From assembly GCA_016934335.1 (NCBI GenBank), contig JAFGTC010000259.1, forward strand, positions 1 through 48,516: a stretch of 48,516 bases of DNA, given 5' to 3'. The position numbers were made by a program, and so were the translations under genes. The notes beneath the pieces were generated by a model that worked only from the letters and a program-made list of their open reading frames with translations, had not been told where the DNA came from and did no database searches. Positions 14,682 to 23,071 of this stretch are shown here, piece after piece. Position 1 is the first letter of the stretch. Each line of letters starts with the position of its first letter. Origin of the DNA: Candidatus Omnitrophota bacterium (GTDB lineage Bacteria > Hinthialibacterota > Hinthialibacteria > Hinthialibacterales > Hinthialibacteraceae).

Positions 14682-17318
14682 TTACGATCGAACCGTAATA
14701 TGAACAGAATCGCCGGCATTGAGGTCGACGACGCCCGGGATGGAGATAATGGCGATCTCGTTGACGCGCTGGGCCGCCACGGAATACGTATCGACGCCCG
14801 ATTTCACTTCCGCTTTGAAATATCCCCGGCTGCGGCCCCTGCGCGGAGCGGGCAGCGAGAATTTCTGCAACGAGGCTCGCCCGTACAAGACCTGAATGTC
14901 GGCCTCCAAGCGGCTCGATCCCAAGTCTTGAACATAAACGCCCCAGCCCGCATCGTTCGACCAGAATCCCGTGAATTCGTCTTCGTTCACCTTCGGGAAA
15001 AATGAAATCATCTTTTCCGCGCCGGTGTATTTATATCCGGAAAGCGCCAACAGCACCGACCAGCTCGCCATGGCGCGCGCATAATGGTGCCCGCACTCGA
15101 CTTCATTCCACGGATTGCGGCGTTCTCCGTCATAGCGGTTGCGAACGGCATTGACAATATCCAGTCCTTCGTCCACATAGCCTTCGTAAATCAAGTGGGC
15201 CGCCACTTGATATTCGATGCCGGTCCATACTTCATCGGAATAAACAAAGGGCAGCGACGGCCGTCCGCCTTTCGGCCATGAGCACAATAGCAAGCCCGCT
15301 TCATCCCCCAAAGCATAAATGCGCTGCGGGTTGTAATGCTCGGAGAACGCATTGCGGAAATTGTATTTATAAACCGAATGTACTGCTTTTTTGACGTGGT
15401 CTTCCGGCAAGACGTATCCCAGATCGACCACATGCGCCATCCATTGTCCTAACAACTGATCGGAGAGGCATCCATCACCCAACTGGTATTTAGCATGCTG
15501 CTGGGGATTGTAGACCTGAATGAAGTACTCTCCATTCCAGGTCTGCTGATCGAGCCGAACTTGACCGGATTCATAGAGCCGCCGATACTCCGCCGCCGCC
15601 GCATGATCTCCCAGGGCCAGAGCCATTTTTTCGGCCGCGCGCAGGGCGGTTAAATAAATGGCGCCCATCATGGGATTGGGGCCGTAGAACTCGATATCGT
15701 AAGTATTATGCTGCTGCCCCTCCATGACGCCGTTTTTATCGGGATCCCAATCCTTCCAAGCGAATTCCAAGGCTTTTTTGGCTTGCGGCCACATCTTCTT
15801 TAAGAACACAAAATCGCCGGACATCTGCCACTCGCGATAGAGTTTGATAATGCAGCCCATCTGCCCGTCGGCGGCCGCATGAAACTGCCACCGCGCCAAT
15901 CCCAAGGGGATCAAGGTTCGAAACGCCATCTTACCGGTTTCGTCAGTATTGAACAAAAAGTCGGTATCGCGCATGGTGCGCTCCATCGCGGGGAACAAAA
16001 AGGCCAAAGCCTGCTCGTAATTCCAGACATGCGTACAATTAAGAGGACAGCAGCCGCTGTTGTCCGAGCATCCTTCAAAGGCAAAAAAGTTGCCTTCTTT
16101 GTCGCGAAAACAGGTATTTGTGCGAATGATGGACGCCTGGCTGGAAACCGCGTCTAAAACGACGTCCGGAACCGTCGATTTGAACAGCGCCTCATGGAAC
16201 AGCCTGGTTTCCTTCTCCAGCCGCTGCAGATTTCCGGTCACGTATTTTCCGACATCCCACGCATCGGTAAATTGGGTTGCATAATAATTGCCGACAAATT
16301 TACCCTGGACCTGATTTTCGCCGTTCCAATAGTTGCGGCGGTTGGGAAAATGCCACGTTATCAGGAAGGGAATGGTAGTCTCCTCTTCCGGCGCCAAGCG
16401 AACCAGAGCGCCCAAGGATCCCGTATCGGTCTGCCGATCCGGGCTTGGATCGGACGGATCGACGGGATTCAGCCGGCCGTCATCGCTGAAGTCATTCCAG
16501 AACAGACTGAGCGAATCGAACCAACCGCCGCGCTCCCAACGGCAGGTGTAGGTTACATTCTTATGCAGCGTAACTAACGCCATTGTGCCGTAACGTTCAT
16601 CGTTCGGCTCGAATTTTTTGCTGCGCATCATCAAACCGCGATAATCGCCCGCATCGATATATTCATTGATGTTTTGCCCGAAATCATTTTTTTGATTTCC
16701 GACAATATTTTGCAGCGAGGCCATTAAAGACAGATCGACCGGCTTTTTCCCCGTATTTTTAATCTGCCAATAGAAAATGCCGACCGGCAGGCCTGAATCT
16801 TTTTCGTTGAGAGGGATGAAGGGATTGAAGGCTTCCAGCGAAATTTCGAGAGGAAGGCGATCGTCCGAGAATTCGATGCGAGCGAAGGGATAAGAGCCCC
16901 AAAAACGAGCGTTTTGCAGCCGAGGCATGCCGGATAGTTCGCCCCGGTTCAAGCCGAATCCCCCCCGATAGGGCGGACGAATGGAGGATTCCAGTACAAA
17001 CGCCCGCCCCGGGCTGTTTTCTTCTTTGCACCATAATCCAAAAAATGTATTATCCAGCGTTCGGCCCTTATCCGGCCGATTGTAGATTTCCCAATCGCGC
17101 AGATTCCCCCGTCCGCCTAAAGAAAAGGTTCCCGTCCCGATTCCGCCGAGAGGAAAAGCGATTTCCGAAAGAAACGGCTCATCGAACATGCGCCAAATAT
17201 GAGCGAATTCTCTTTCTTCCCGCGATGATCGAGCATCCGCCGTACGCCCCGCTCCAAACAATCCGATAAAAGGCGCAGCCGTCAAAATCTTCAACACATC
17301 CCGTCGTTCAAATTCCAT
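14682..17318 (-). CDS. Tat-exported GH116-type (GBA2-like) glycoside hydrolase
   Basis: An 878-residue enzyme predicted to cleave beta-glucosides or beta-xylosides outside the cytoplasm. The N terminus MEFERRDVLKILTAAPFIGL is a twin-arginine signal. Residues about 45-340 form the beta-sandwich N-terminal domain (FPLGGIGTGTFSLGGRGNLR is the family hallmark), and about 380-830 the (alpha/alpha)6 barrel: CTHVWNYEQALAFLFP, ADGQMGCIIKLYREWQMSGD, KNGVMEGQQHNTYDIEFYGP and YSDEVWTGIEYQVA. Acidic residues in MEGQQHNTYD (about 533-541) and GDGCLSDQ (about 614-621) are candidates for catalysis. Fits the DUF608/GH116 architecture and length. It is divergent from the sugar isomerase at 17653, with which it may share control and a substrate. 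Confidence 0.85.
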   Translation of the reverse strand: MEFERRDVLKILTAAPFIGLFGAGRTADARSSREEREFAHIWRMFDEPFLSEIAFPLGGIGTGTFSLGGRGNLRDWEIYNRPDKGRTLDNTFFGLWCKEENSPGRAFVLESSIRPPYRGGFGLNRGELSGMPRLQNARFWGSYPFARIEFSDDRLPLEISLEAFNPFIPLNEKDSGLPVGIFYWQIKNTGKKPVDLSLMASLQNIVGNQKNDFGQNINEYIDAGDYRGLMMRSKKFEPNDERYGTMALVTLHKNVTYTCRWERGGWFDSLSLFWNDFSDDGRLNPVDPSDPSPDRQTDTGSLGALVRLAPEEETTIPFLITWHFPNRRNYWNGENQVQGKFVGNYYATQFTDAWDVGKYVTGNLQRLEKETRLFHEALFKSTVPDVVLDAVSSQASIIRTNTCFRDKEGNFFAFEGCSDNSGCCPLNCTHVWNYEQALAFLFPAMERTMRDTDFLFNTDETGKMAFRTLIPLGLARWQFHAAADGQMGCIIKLYREWQMSGDFVFLKKMWPQAKKALEFAWKDWDPDKNGVMEGQQHNTYDIEFYGPNPMMGAIYLTALRAAEKMALALGDHAAAAEYRRLYESGQVRLDQQTWNGEYFIQVYNPQQHAKYQLGDGCLSDQLLGQWMAHVVDLGYVLPEDHVKKAVHSVYKYNFRNAFSEHYNPQRIYALGDEAGLLLCSWPKGGRPSLPFVYSDEVWTGIEYQVAAHLIYEGYVDEGLDIVNAVRNRYDGERRNPWNEVECGHHYARAMASWSVLLALSGYKYTGAEKMISFFPKVNEDEFTGFWSNDAGWGVYVQDLGSSRLEADIQVLYGRASLQKFSLPAPRRGRSRGYFKAEVKSGVDTYSVAAQRVNEIAIISIPGVVDLNAGDSVHITVRS

Positions 17319-17652
17319 GATCCAATCCTCCCTGCGCTGGAATTGAATATTCTTCCACTATGAGAATAAACATGCATCTATCTAACCATATCAGACCAGA
17401 TACTTCAATAATGAGGGTCAAAAAAACACCCGCAGAAAATGAGTTTCCCCTTTTTTCCCATAAAGGGAAGAATGGCATGAAAAGAGAAATCCAGGCCGCG
17501 AATCGATCTGTCAGACTTGAAGAATAGGGTAAATTTATGTAATTTGAATAAAATTAGTGAATTTACACCCTCAAAAACGAATCAAAGAAGATCAAAAAGA
17601 TCTTTTATTTTTTGAGAGTTAGAATCGAAGACTCTAGAGGAGGAGAAAGATT
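17319..17652. other. Divergent regulatory interval, A+T-rich
   Basis: Control region between the GH116-type gene and the sugar isomerase. It includes an inverted repeat GTAAATT / AATTTAC at 17529-17566 embedded in A+T-rich sequence, and a short stem AAGATC / GATCTT at 17588-17604 followed by T-rich sequence in the isomerase leader. The isomerase ribosome binding site (AGGAGGAG) closes the interval. An operator for a carbohydrate-responsive regulator is plausible; none is encoded nearby. Confidence 0.45.
17529..17566. promoter_or_regulatory. Candidate operator (inverted repeat)
   Basis: GTAAATT and AATTTAC are spaced by 24 bases and include further A+T dyad sequence between them. The position, roughly 90-120 bases before the isomerase and 210 before the hydrolase, would suit a regulator acting on both. 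With a 7-bp arm and low complexity, chance remains possible. Confidence 0.3.
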
Positions 17653-18693
17653 ATGGCCCAACCGATATTTCATTCAAGTATCGAAGGCGCGCAGCATGGT
17701 CCTAAAGGACTGAATGGATTTTTGGATTTTGCAAAAAAAGCGGGCGCGGCGGGAGCACAGCCTTCCAACTTTATGCTCGAAGACGGCCAAGGGGGCTTCA
17801 AAAGCGCGCAGGAGATCAAAAATGCATTTGAATCCCGCGGATTGAAATTCGACGGCATTTCCACCCACTGCGCATTCTGGGTGCACACGACGGCATGGAC
17901 GCAAAGCCCCACCGTCCGGCCTTTTATTCCCGGAAATCTGCACAACGAATCGCCCGAAAAAGTTGAGCAATGGGCGGAAGATTACATATTGAGAGTGCTC
18001 GATCTATCCGCGGAGATGGGAGTTAAAATCGTCACCATGTTCTGGGGCGCGGCGTATGGCTGGGAAATGGCGACCGGGTATCCCTGGGGATTCTTCGCCG
18101 GGCCGGGATATGATCTCCTGAAGGAAGGCGATGAGCGATTTGTCAACAAAACCGCCAAACTTCGCCAAAAAGCCAACGAGCATGGCATCGTCTTGTGCCA
18201 CGAAATTCATCCGGGCACGGCGGCGATGTGCGCCGACGATTTCCTGCGCTTAGTCGAAATTTGCGACAACGATCCCTGCTTGGGCGTCAACGTCGACCCA
18301 TCGCACTGCTGGGAAGGCGAATCCTGGGAAACCCGATTCCTCAAAGTCGCCAAATACTGCTACGGCTGCCACGTGAAAAACCACGTCGTTCGCCCCGACT
18401 TTCCCCTGCGCTCCATGGCCGGCGATTGGAAAGCGCGCGCCATGCAGTTTACCGATCTGCCCTCCGGCGACATCAACATGACGCGGTTCACCGAACTGAT
18501 GATAACTGTCGGATATCCTCAAAAATACCTCAGTAAAATGGGCTCAGGCACTGCGCCGCTCGTCGTCGAAGCGGAAAGCGCGCATCGCCATCCCGACGCA
18601 ACCAGCGTCAACGGCATCCAGTTCGTTCGCGACGAATTATGCTTCCCCGTCGCCGAAGGATCCTTCGAAGACGGCATGGGCGCCGATAAATAA
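17653..18693 (+). CDS. Sugar phosphate isomerase/epimerase-like TIM barrel
   Basis: A 346-residue protein of the xylose-isomerase-like (AP endonuclease 2) barrel family, no signal peptide. The metal-binding set is visible in barrel order: glutamate in VLCHEIHPG, aspartate and histidine in VNVDPSHCWEGES, histidines in YGCHVKNHVV, and glutamate in LVVEAESAHRHPD near the C terminus. These proteins isomerise or epimerise free sugars or inositols. The start follows an excellent AGGAGGAG site and a rho-independent terminator lies 23 bases after the stop, so it is a single-gene unit, divergent from the GH116-type hydrolase. The exact substrate is unknown. Confidence 0.85.
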   Translation: MAQPIFHSSIEGAQHGPKGLNGFLDFAKKAGAAGAQPSNFMLEDGQGGFKSAQEIKNAFESRGLKFDGISTHCAFWVHTTAWTQSPTVRPFIPGNLHNESPEKVEQWAEDYILRVLDLSAEMGVKIVTMFWGAAYGWEMATGYPWGFFAGPGYDLLKEGDERFVNKTAKLRQKANEHGIVLCHEIHPGTAAMCADDFLRLVEICDNDPCLGVNVDPSHCWEGESWETRFLKVAKYCYGCHVKNHVVRPDFPLRSMAGDWKARAMQFTDLPSGDINMTRFTELMITVGYPQKYLSKMGSGTAPLVVEAESAHRHPDATSVNGIQFVRDELCFPVAEGSFEDGMGADK

Positions 18694-18715
18694 GATCGCT
18701 GCGAATCAGCAATTC

Positions 18716-18749
18716 AAGGACGCTTTCCCACCGGGAGGCGTCCTTTTTT
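18716..18749 (+). terminator. Intrinsic terminator of the isomerase gene
   Basis: AAGGACGC pairs with GCGTCCTT around a 14-base loop and is followed by a run of T (18744-18749). Textbook rho-independent structure. Confidence 0.88.
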
Positions 18750-18850
18750 CATGTATTGATCTCATTCAACATCCTTCGTAATGATATGACTGCTACTATA
18801 ATGACCTATCTTATCCCGCGCCTGAATGATGCTATTTTTACAAAAAAATC

Positions 18851-20698
18851 ATGAATTTTTTCCAGCACAACCTAACGTTTCTTCGACAACGCCACTCGAC
18901 CTTGGCGGAGCGAGCGGCGAATCAAACCGATGACGCGCCGGTCAATCTGCAAAGAGCCCAATCCGGCGCGCCGACTGTGATTGTTCAAACACAGGGAAAA
19001 GCGTTTGCGCTGCATCATCCCGGCGATCCCATCGAGCATAGCCGCTCGCTTCTCGATTCCATCCCCCGTTGGAGGCAGGCGCGCAACATCGCCGTCATCG
19101 GCGGCGGGCTGGGATATACGCCGCTTTTAATGCTTCAATCGAAGCCCAAACTGCAGCATTTATTCATTCTCGAACCTTCCATCAGCGTATTTCGAGCGGC
19201 TCTGCACGCCGTCGATCTAGCGCCGCTTTTGAAGGATCGGCGCGTGCACTACATCGTCGGCCATGAGCCGGGAGCGATTTACGCCGATCTTTTGAAAACA
19301 GTGGTCGACCTGATCGCCAATCCTCTGCTGATCGTGAAGTCGCCGCCGATCGCCGCCGCTTTTCCTCAATGGGCCGAATCGGCCAACCAGCAGATCCATG
19401 AGGTCATACAATTTGGACAGAGCGGCTTGTTCAGCAAATTCAAGGACGGCCCTCTGACGCTGGAAAACCTGTTTCAAAATTTGGACTCCATCGCCGCCGC
19501 GCCCGGGATTGGAAATCTAGGCGACGCCTTTCGAAATATGCCGGCCGTCATCGTCGCCGCCGGGCCATCGCTGAAAAAAAATATCGAAGTACTCAAAAAA
19601 ACGGGTGACAACTTCCTGCTTATCGCCGTGGATACAGCCTTGGAATCTTTATTGCGGCGCGGGATTGTCCCGCACATCGCCGTCACCGTCGATCCAACTG
19701 CCTTGAATGCCAGGCATTTTCCGAGAGACTGCTACGACGATGCAACCGTCCTTCTTTTCGATCCCGAAGCGCGCCCGGATATCATTCCAAAATTCTCGCG
19801 CCGCATGACATTCATGACGGATAAGCATCCATTCTTCGCCTGGCTGGATAACCGGTTGAATGGCAAGGGAGTCATTTCGAAGGGAAATATGGTTTCTCAG
19901 GCGGGGATTTATGCCGCTCATTTTCTCGGCTGCGACCCAATCATATTGGTTGGACAGGATTTAGCGCTCGATCCCCAGACCGGCGACACGCACAATTCCG
20001 AAACGGTTTACTGCCGCCAAGCGCAATATCTGAAAGAAGACCGGCATCATGTGGATATTCCCATCCCCGCCGAGAAGCCCGGTACGGCGCGGGAGCAGCT
20101 CTTTTGGGTGGAAGGCGTAGACGGCGAACCGGTTCCGACCGTACAAAATTTCCGAATCTATCTTCGCATGCTGGAAAAAGACATTCGATCGCTCCATCTC
20201 CATGTCATTGACGCCACCGAAGGCGGCGCAAAAATCCAAGGCTCCCGGATTGTCGCGCTGGAAGAAGCTCTCCGGCAGTACAGGCGCGCCGACTTTCAGG
20301 CATCGAAAGTATTACAAACGATACAACCGGTCGAGGATCTTTCCGCCGGCGATCATTCCATTCCATTGAAGCAGGAATTGCGTGAAAAACTGGAGTCGCG
20401 CCTGGAAATCGCCCGGAAAGGAATCCAAAAACTGGAACAAGAGGAATTTAAGCAGGGGAACGATTGCTCGCCTGCGGAGTGGGAAAAAAGGATCCATACT
20501 TTCAGCGAAGCCATTTTCGGCGATCCAACGGCGGAATATCTGATTGAATATGGCGCGCCTCGCGAACTGTTTGAATTTATGAAACTTGGGCCCGCCAATC
20601 TTTCCGAAGATGAGGAGAAACAACAACTTAAAAAACGCCTGCGAATACTCTTGGAGACCGTAGCCACCGCGGGCGAAAGATTATTGAAATATTTATAA
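18851..20698 (+). CDS. Motility-associated (Maf, DUF115) glycosyltransferase-like protein
   Basis: A 615-residue cytoplasmic protein of the 6-hydroxymethylpterin pyrophosphokinase MptE-like/DUF115 family. The central domain shows PAVIVAAGPSLKKNIEVLKK with GPSL at 238-241, then LIAVDTALESLLRRGIVPHI and TVDPT, and later DPIILVGQDLAL and THNSETVY. An N-terminal Rossmann-like domain has NIAVIGGGLGYTPLLML near residue 79. Proteins of this family attach nonulosonic acids to flagellins (Maf). Flagellin genes in the window and the adjacent rmlBA sugar genes support flagellin glycosylation, as inference. No ribosome binding site is visible before the ATG, which follows a poly-A tract. Last 100 residues are charged and helical. 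Confidence 0.85.
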   Translation: MNFFQHNLTFLRQRHSTLAERAANQTDDAPVNLQRAQSGAPTVIVQTQGKAFALHHPGDPIEHSRSLLDSIPRWRQARNIAVIGGGLGYTPLLMLQSKPKLQHLFILEPSISVFRAALHAVDLAPLLKDRRVHYIVGHEPGAIYADLLKTVVDLIANPLLIVKSPPIAAAFPQWAESANQQIHEVIQFGQSGLFSKFKDGPLTLENLFQNLDSIAAAPGIGNLGDAFRNMPAVIVAAGPSLKKNIEVLKKTGDNFLLIAVDTALESLLRRGIVPHIAVTVDPTALNARHFPRDCYDDATVLLFDPEARPDIIPKFSRRMTFMTDKHPFFAWLDNRLNGKGVISKGNMVSQAGIYAAHFLGCDPIILVGQDLALDPQTGDTHNSETVYCRQAQYLKEDRHHVDIPIPAEKPGTAREQLFWVEGVDGEPVPTVQNFRIYLRMLEKDIRSLHLHVIDATEGGAKIQGSRIVALEEALRQYRRADFQASKVLQTIQPVEDLSAGDHSIPLKQELREKLESRLEIARKGIQKLEQEEFKQGNDCSPAEWEKRIHTFSEAIFGDPTAEYLIEYGAPRELFEFMKLGPANLSEDEEKQQLKKRLRILLETVATAGERLLKYL

Positions 20699-20825
20699 GT
20701 CATTTTAAATCAACATATTATAATATAATTACTCCCGATCTTTTTAAATGCAGGCGCTGAAATCAATAACAAAAGAATCGGAACAGCGGATTTTCAAAAT
20801 ATTTTAAAAAAATCAAAAAAATATC

Positions 20826-20855
20826 TTGACAATGAATCCGCCGCAAGCATAATAT
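20826..20855 (+). promoter_or_regulatory. Sigma-70 type promoter
   Basis: A perfect -35 TTGACA (20826-20831) and a near-perfect -10 TAATAT (20850-20855) stand 18 bases apart within A+T-rich DNA. The expected start is near 20862. No open frame follows before a terminator about 55-80 bases downstream. Confidence 0.7.
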
Positions 20856-20861
20856 AAGGTA

Positions 20862-20940
20862 CCATTGTGAGTAATTTGTTTGGCAAAGTTTTCTCGAAAG
20901 AAAATAATTTTGCTGAAAGGCCGTCTTCGGGCGGCCTTTT
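20862..20940 (+). ncRNA. Candidate small RNA of about 80 nucleotides
   Basis: Defined by the promoter at 20826-20855 and the terminator at 20916-20940. The transcript would carry an internal hairpin TTTTCT-CGAA-AGAAAA (near 20889-20904), a short A+U-rich linker and a terminator stem with a UUCG loop. It contains no reading frame with a ribosome binding site. It could be a free small RNA, or a leader/attenuator for rmlB, whose start lies 225 bases beyond the terminator. Sequence matches no RNA family I recognise. Confidence 0.45.
20916..20940 (+). terminator. Intrinsic terminator with UUCG tetraloop
   Basis: AAAGGCCGTC and GGCGGCCTTT pair (one G-T) around a TTCG loop and lead into TTTTC. It is well separated from the preceding gene stop (20698), so it more likely ends the short unit starting near 20862 than the Maf-like gene, though it could serve both. 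Confidence 0.85.
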
Positions 20941-21165
20941 CTATTGGTATATTACCCCGACGTACGCTTTGCCTTATATTGGCCTTGTGCTAGGATTATT
21001 GAATATATGATGAGAATAATAAGCGGCCCGAGGTTCATCCACGGGCTTCTTTCGCGAAAAAAGGAATTTTTCAAATCTTTTTTCCCATTCCGAGATGCTT
21101 GGGAAAGTGGATGATATTTGCGAAGGCGAAAAAACGCTTGTTGATTCAAGGAAGGCGTATTCCCC

Positions 21166-22191
21166 ATGCAGAGAATTTTAGTCACCGGCGGTGCGGGCTT
21201 TATCGGATCGAATTTCATCCAGTACATGATAAACACGTACAAAGAAGTTGAAATCGTCAATCTCGATAAATTGACCTACGCCGGCAACCTCAACAACCTC
21301 CGTTCCGTGGAGCGAGACGATCGATATTCGTTTTTCCAGGGCGACATCGCCGACCGCCAGTTGGTTAATGAGATTCTTTGCTGCAAAAAATTTGACACAA
21401 TCGTTAACTTTGCCGCGGAGACGCATGTCGACCGCTCCATCAATCGTCCGGACGATTTTTTGAAAACCGACATATTTGGAACGTTCGCCCTACTGGAGGC
21501 CGCCCGGCAAAGCGACATTAAACGGTATCTACAAATCAGCACGGATGAAGTGTATGGATCCATTTCGGAGGGCTCTTTTTCCGAAGACAGCTCTCTGACG
21601 CCCTCTTCTCCCTATTCCGCCAGCAAGGGAGGGGGAGATCTGCTCTGTCTCGCTTATTACAAGACGTACGGACTTCCTACAATCATTACCCGGGCGGCCA
21701 ATAATTACGGGCCGTTTCAATATCCGGAAAAAATTGTACCGCTCTTCATCACCAACGCTCTCGAAGACCAACCGCTGCCTCTTTATGGAGACGGAAGTCA
21801 AGTCCGCGAATGGCTGCATGTTGAAGATCACTGCAGGGCGCTGGATGCGGTTTTGCAAAATGGCCGACCGGGTGAAATTTATAACATCGGCGGCTACTGC
21901 GAAGAGAAAAATCGGGTGATCGCCGAAACCATTGTCGATCTTCTCAAGAAGCCCCGCGAACTGATTACGTATGTCGACGACCGTCCCGGCCACGACGTCC
22001 GTTATTCCATCGATTCCGGCAAAGTAAAATCATTGGGCTGGCAGCCTCAAATCTCTCTGGAGGAGGGGCTTTCCAAAACAGTCGCCTGGTACAAGAAGAA
22101 CCGGAAATGGTGGCAGGAGATCAAAAATACGGAATACAAGAATTATTATAAGACGCAATACGGCCGGCGTCTCGCGCACGCGAAAGCGTAA
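21166..22191 (+). CDS. rmlB: dTDP-glucose 4,6-dehydratase
   Basis: Second step of dTDP-L-rhamnose and related deoxysugar synthesis: converts dTDP-glucose to dTDP-4-keto-6-deoxyglucose using bound NAD. The 341-residue extended SDR has the NAD motif GGAGFIGSNF (residues 8-17), the catalytic T126-D127-E128 in ISTDEVYGS, and the Y150-x-x-x-K154 pair in SPYSASKGG, with AAETHVDRSI and YGDGSQVREWLHVEDHCRA as family blocks. The start has AAGGAAGG in front. RmlA follows 108 bases later on the same strand; RmlC and RmlD are not in the window, so the final sugar may be rhamnose or another 6-deoxy sugar. Confidence 0.95.
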   Translation: MQRILVTGGAGFIGSNFIQYMINTYKEVEIVNLDKLTYAGNLNNLRSVERDDRYSFFQGDIADRQLVNEILCCKKFDTIVNFAAETHVDRSINRPDDFLKTDIFGTFALLEAARQSDIKRYLQISTDEVYGSISEGSFSEDSSLTPSSPYSASKGGGDLLCLAYYKTYGLPTIITRAANNYGPFQYPEKIVPLFITNALEDQPLPLYGDGSQVREWLHVEDHCRALDAVLQNGRPGEIYNIGGYCEEKNRVIAETIVDLLKKPRELITYVDDRPGHDVRYSIDSGKVKSLGWQPQISLEEGLSKTVAWYKKNRKWWQEIKNTEYKNYYKTQYGRRLAHAKA

Positions 22192-22299
22192 GGGGCCGCC
22201 CTGGAATTTTGATGATCCGCCGATCTTGCTTCTTCTTTCTCGCGAGAGCAAACAGCGCAAGAACAAGCATGTAACGACCAATCAGGAAAGTCAGGAAAT

Positions 22300-23046
22300 A
22301 TGGCCAAGAATCTTAAGGGCGTTATCACCGCCGGGGGGCTGGGAACCCGCCTTCTGCCTATGACGCGAGTCACCAACAAACACTTGCTGCCCGTATACGA
22401 CCGCCCCATGATTTTTTACCCCATCGAAACGCTGGCGCAGGCGGGAATTGAAGACATCATGATCATCACCGGCGGCAACCATGCCGGCGATTTCCTTCCC
22501 CTGTTGGGCGATGGGCGCGAATTCGGCCTCAAAAGGCTGCATTACACCTACCAGGCCCGCGAAGGCGGCATCGCCGAAGCCCTTTCCCTGACCCGCGAAT
22601 TCGTCGGCGACGACCATGTTGTGGTCATGCTGGGGGATAATATCATTGAAAAAAACATTGTTGATTATGTGGAGAAATTTCGCCGGCAGGAAAAAGGCGC
22701 CCGCATTCTCTTGAAAGAAGTGGAGCATCCCGAGCAATACGGCGTTCCTTCCTTCGATGACGACGGATCGATTCTTCACATTACTGAAAAACCGGAAGCG
22801 CCGGCTGCGAGATTGGCCGTAACCGGCATTTACATGTATGACAACCGCGTTTACGACATTATTCGCACTCTGCAGCCCTCGGGGCGCGGCGAGTTGGAGA
22901 TCACCGACGTCAACAACGCTTATATCCAAATGCGCGAGTTGGAATACGATATCCTCAACGGCTGGTGGGCCGACTGCGGCGAGACCCGAACCTCCCTGCA
23001 TGAAGCCGGCTGCCTGGTCGCCCAAACCGGCGCCAATAACCTATAA
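22300..23046 (+). CDS. rmlA: Glucose-1-phosphate thymidylyltransferase (short RmlA type)
   Basis: Makes dTDP-glucose from dTTP and glucose-1-phosphate, the step before RmlB. The 248-residue protein has the nucleotide-binding GVITAGGLGTRLLPMT at residues 7-22, the lysine of NKHLLPVYDRPMIFYPI, the metal-binding aspartate in VVVMLGDNIIEKN, and HPEQYGVPSFDDDG. It lacks the longer C-terminal extension of E. coli RmlA, as seen in many deep-branching bacteria and archaea. Order rmlB-rmlA in one direction indicates a sugar-nucleotide unit; the M16 peptidase begins 25 bases after its stop and may share the transcript. Confidence 0.92.
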   Translation: MAKNLKGVITAGGLGTRLLPMTRVTNKHLLPVYDRPMIFYPIETLAQAGIEDIMIITGGNHAGDFLPLLGDGREFGLKRLHYTYQAREGGIAEALSLTREFVGDDHVVVMLGDNIIEKNIVDYVEKFRRQEKGARILLKEVEHPEQYGVPSFDDDGSILHITEKPEAPAARLAVTGIYMYDNRVYDIIRTLQPSGRGELEITDVNNAYIQMRELEYDILNGWWADCGETRTSLHEAGCLVAQTGANNL

Positions 23047-23071
23047 TTTTTATCCATTTTATCGAGACGCT

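Larger units (their letters stand above)
20699..21165. other. Intergenic interval before rmlB
   Basis: An A+T-rich 467-bp gap. It holds a sigma-70-like promoter at 20826-20855, a short transcribable unit ending in a strong terminator at 20916-20940, and then about 225 bases with no recognised element that form the rmlB upstream region, ending in AAGGAAGG before the ATG. Confidence 0.6.

Noticed and set aside
17447-17467. CCCTTT...AAAGGG hairpin in the divergent region before the isomerase
   Set aside because: A 6-bp low-complexity stem without a following T-run or conserved position; insufficient for a terminator call.
22238-22247. TCTCGCGAGA palindrome between rmlB and rmlA
   Set aside because: A 10-bp palindrome is common by chance in this composition and has no other supporting feature.
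22838-23071. Longer start for the M16 peptidase overlapping rmlA
   Set aside because: Those codons are simply rmlA read in another frame; the conserved protein begins at 23072.
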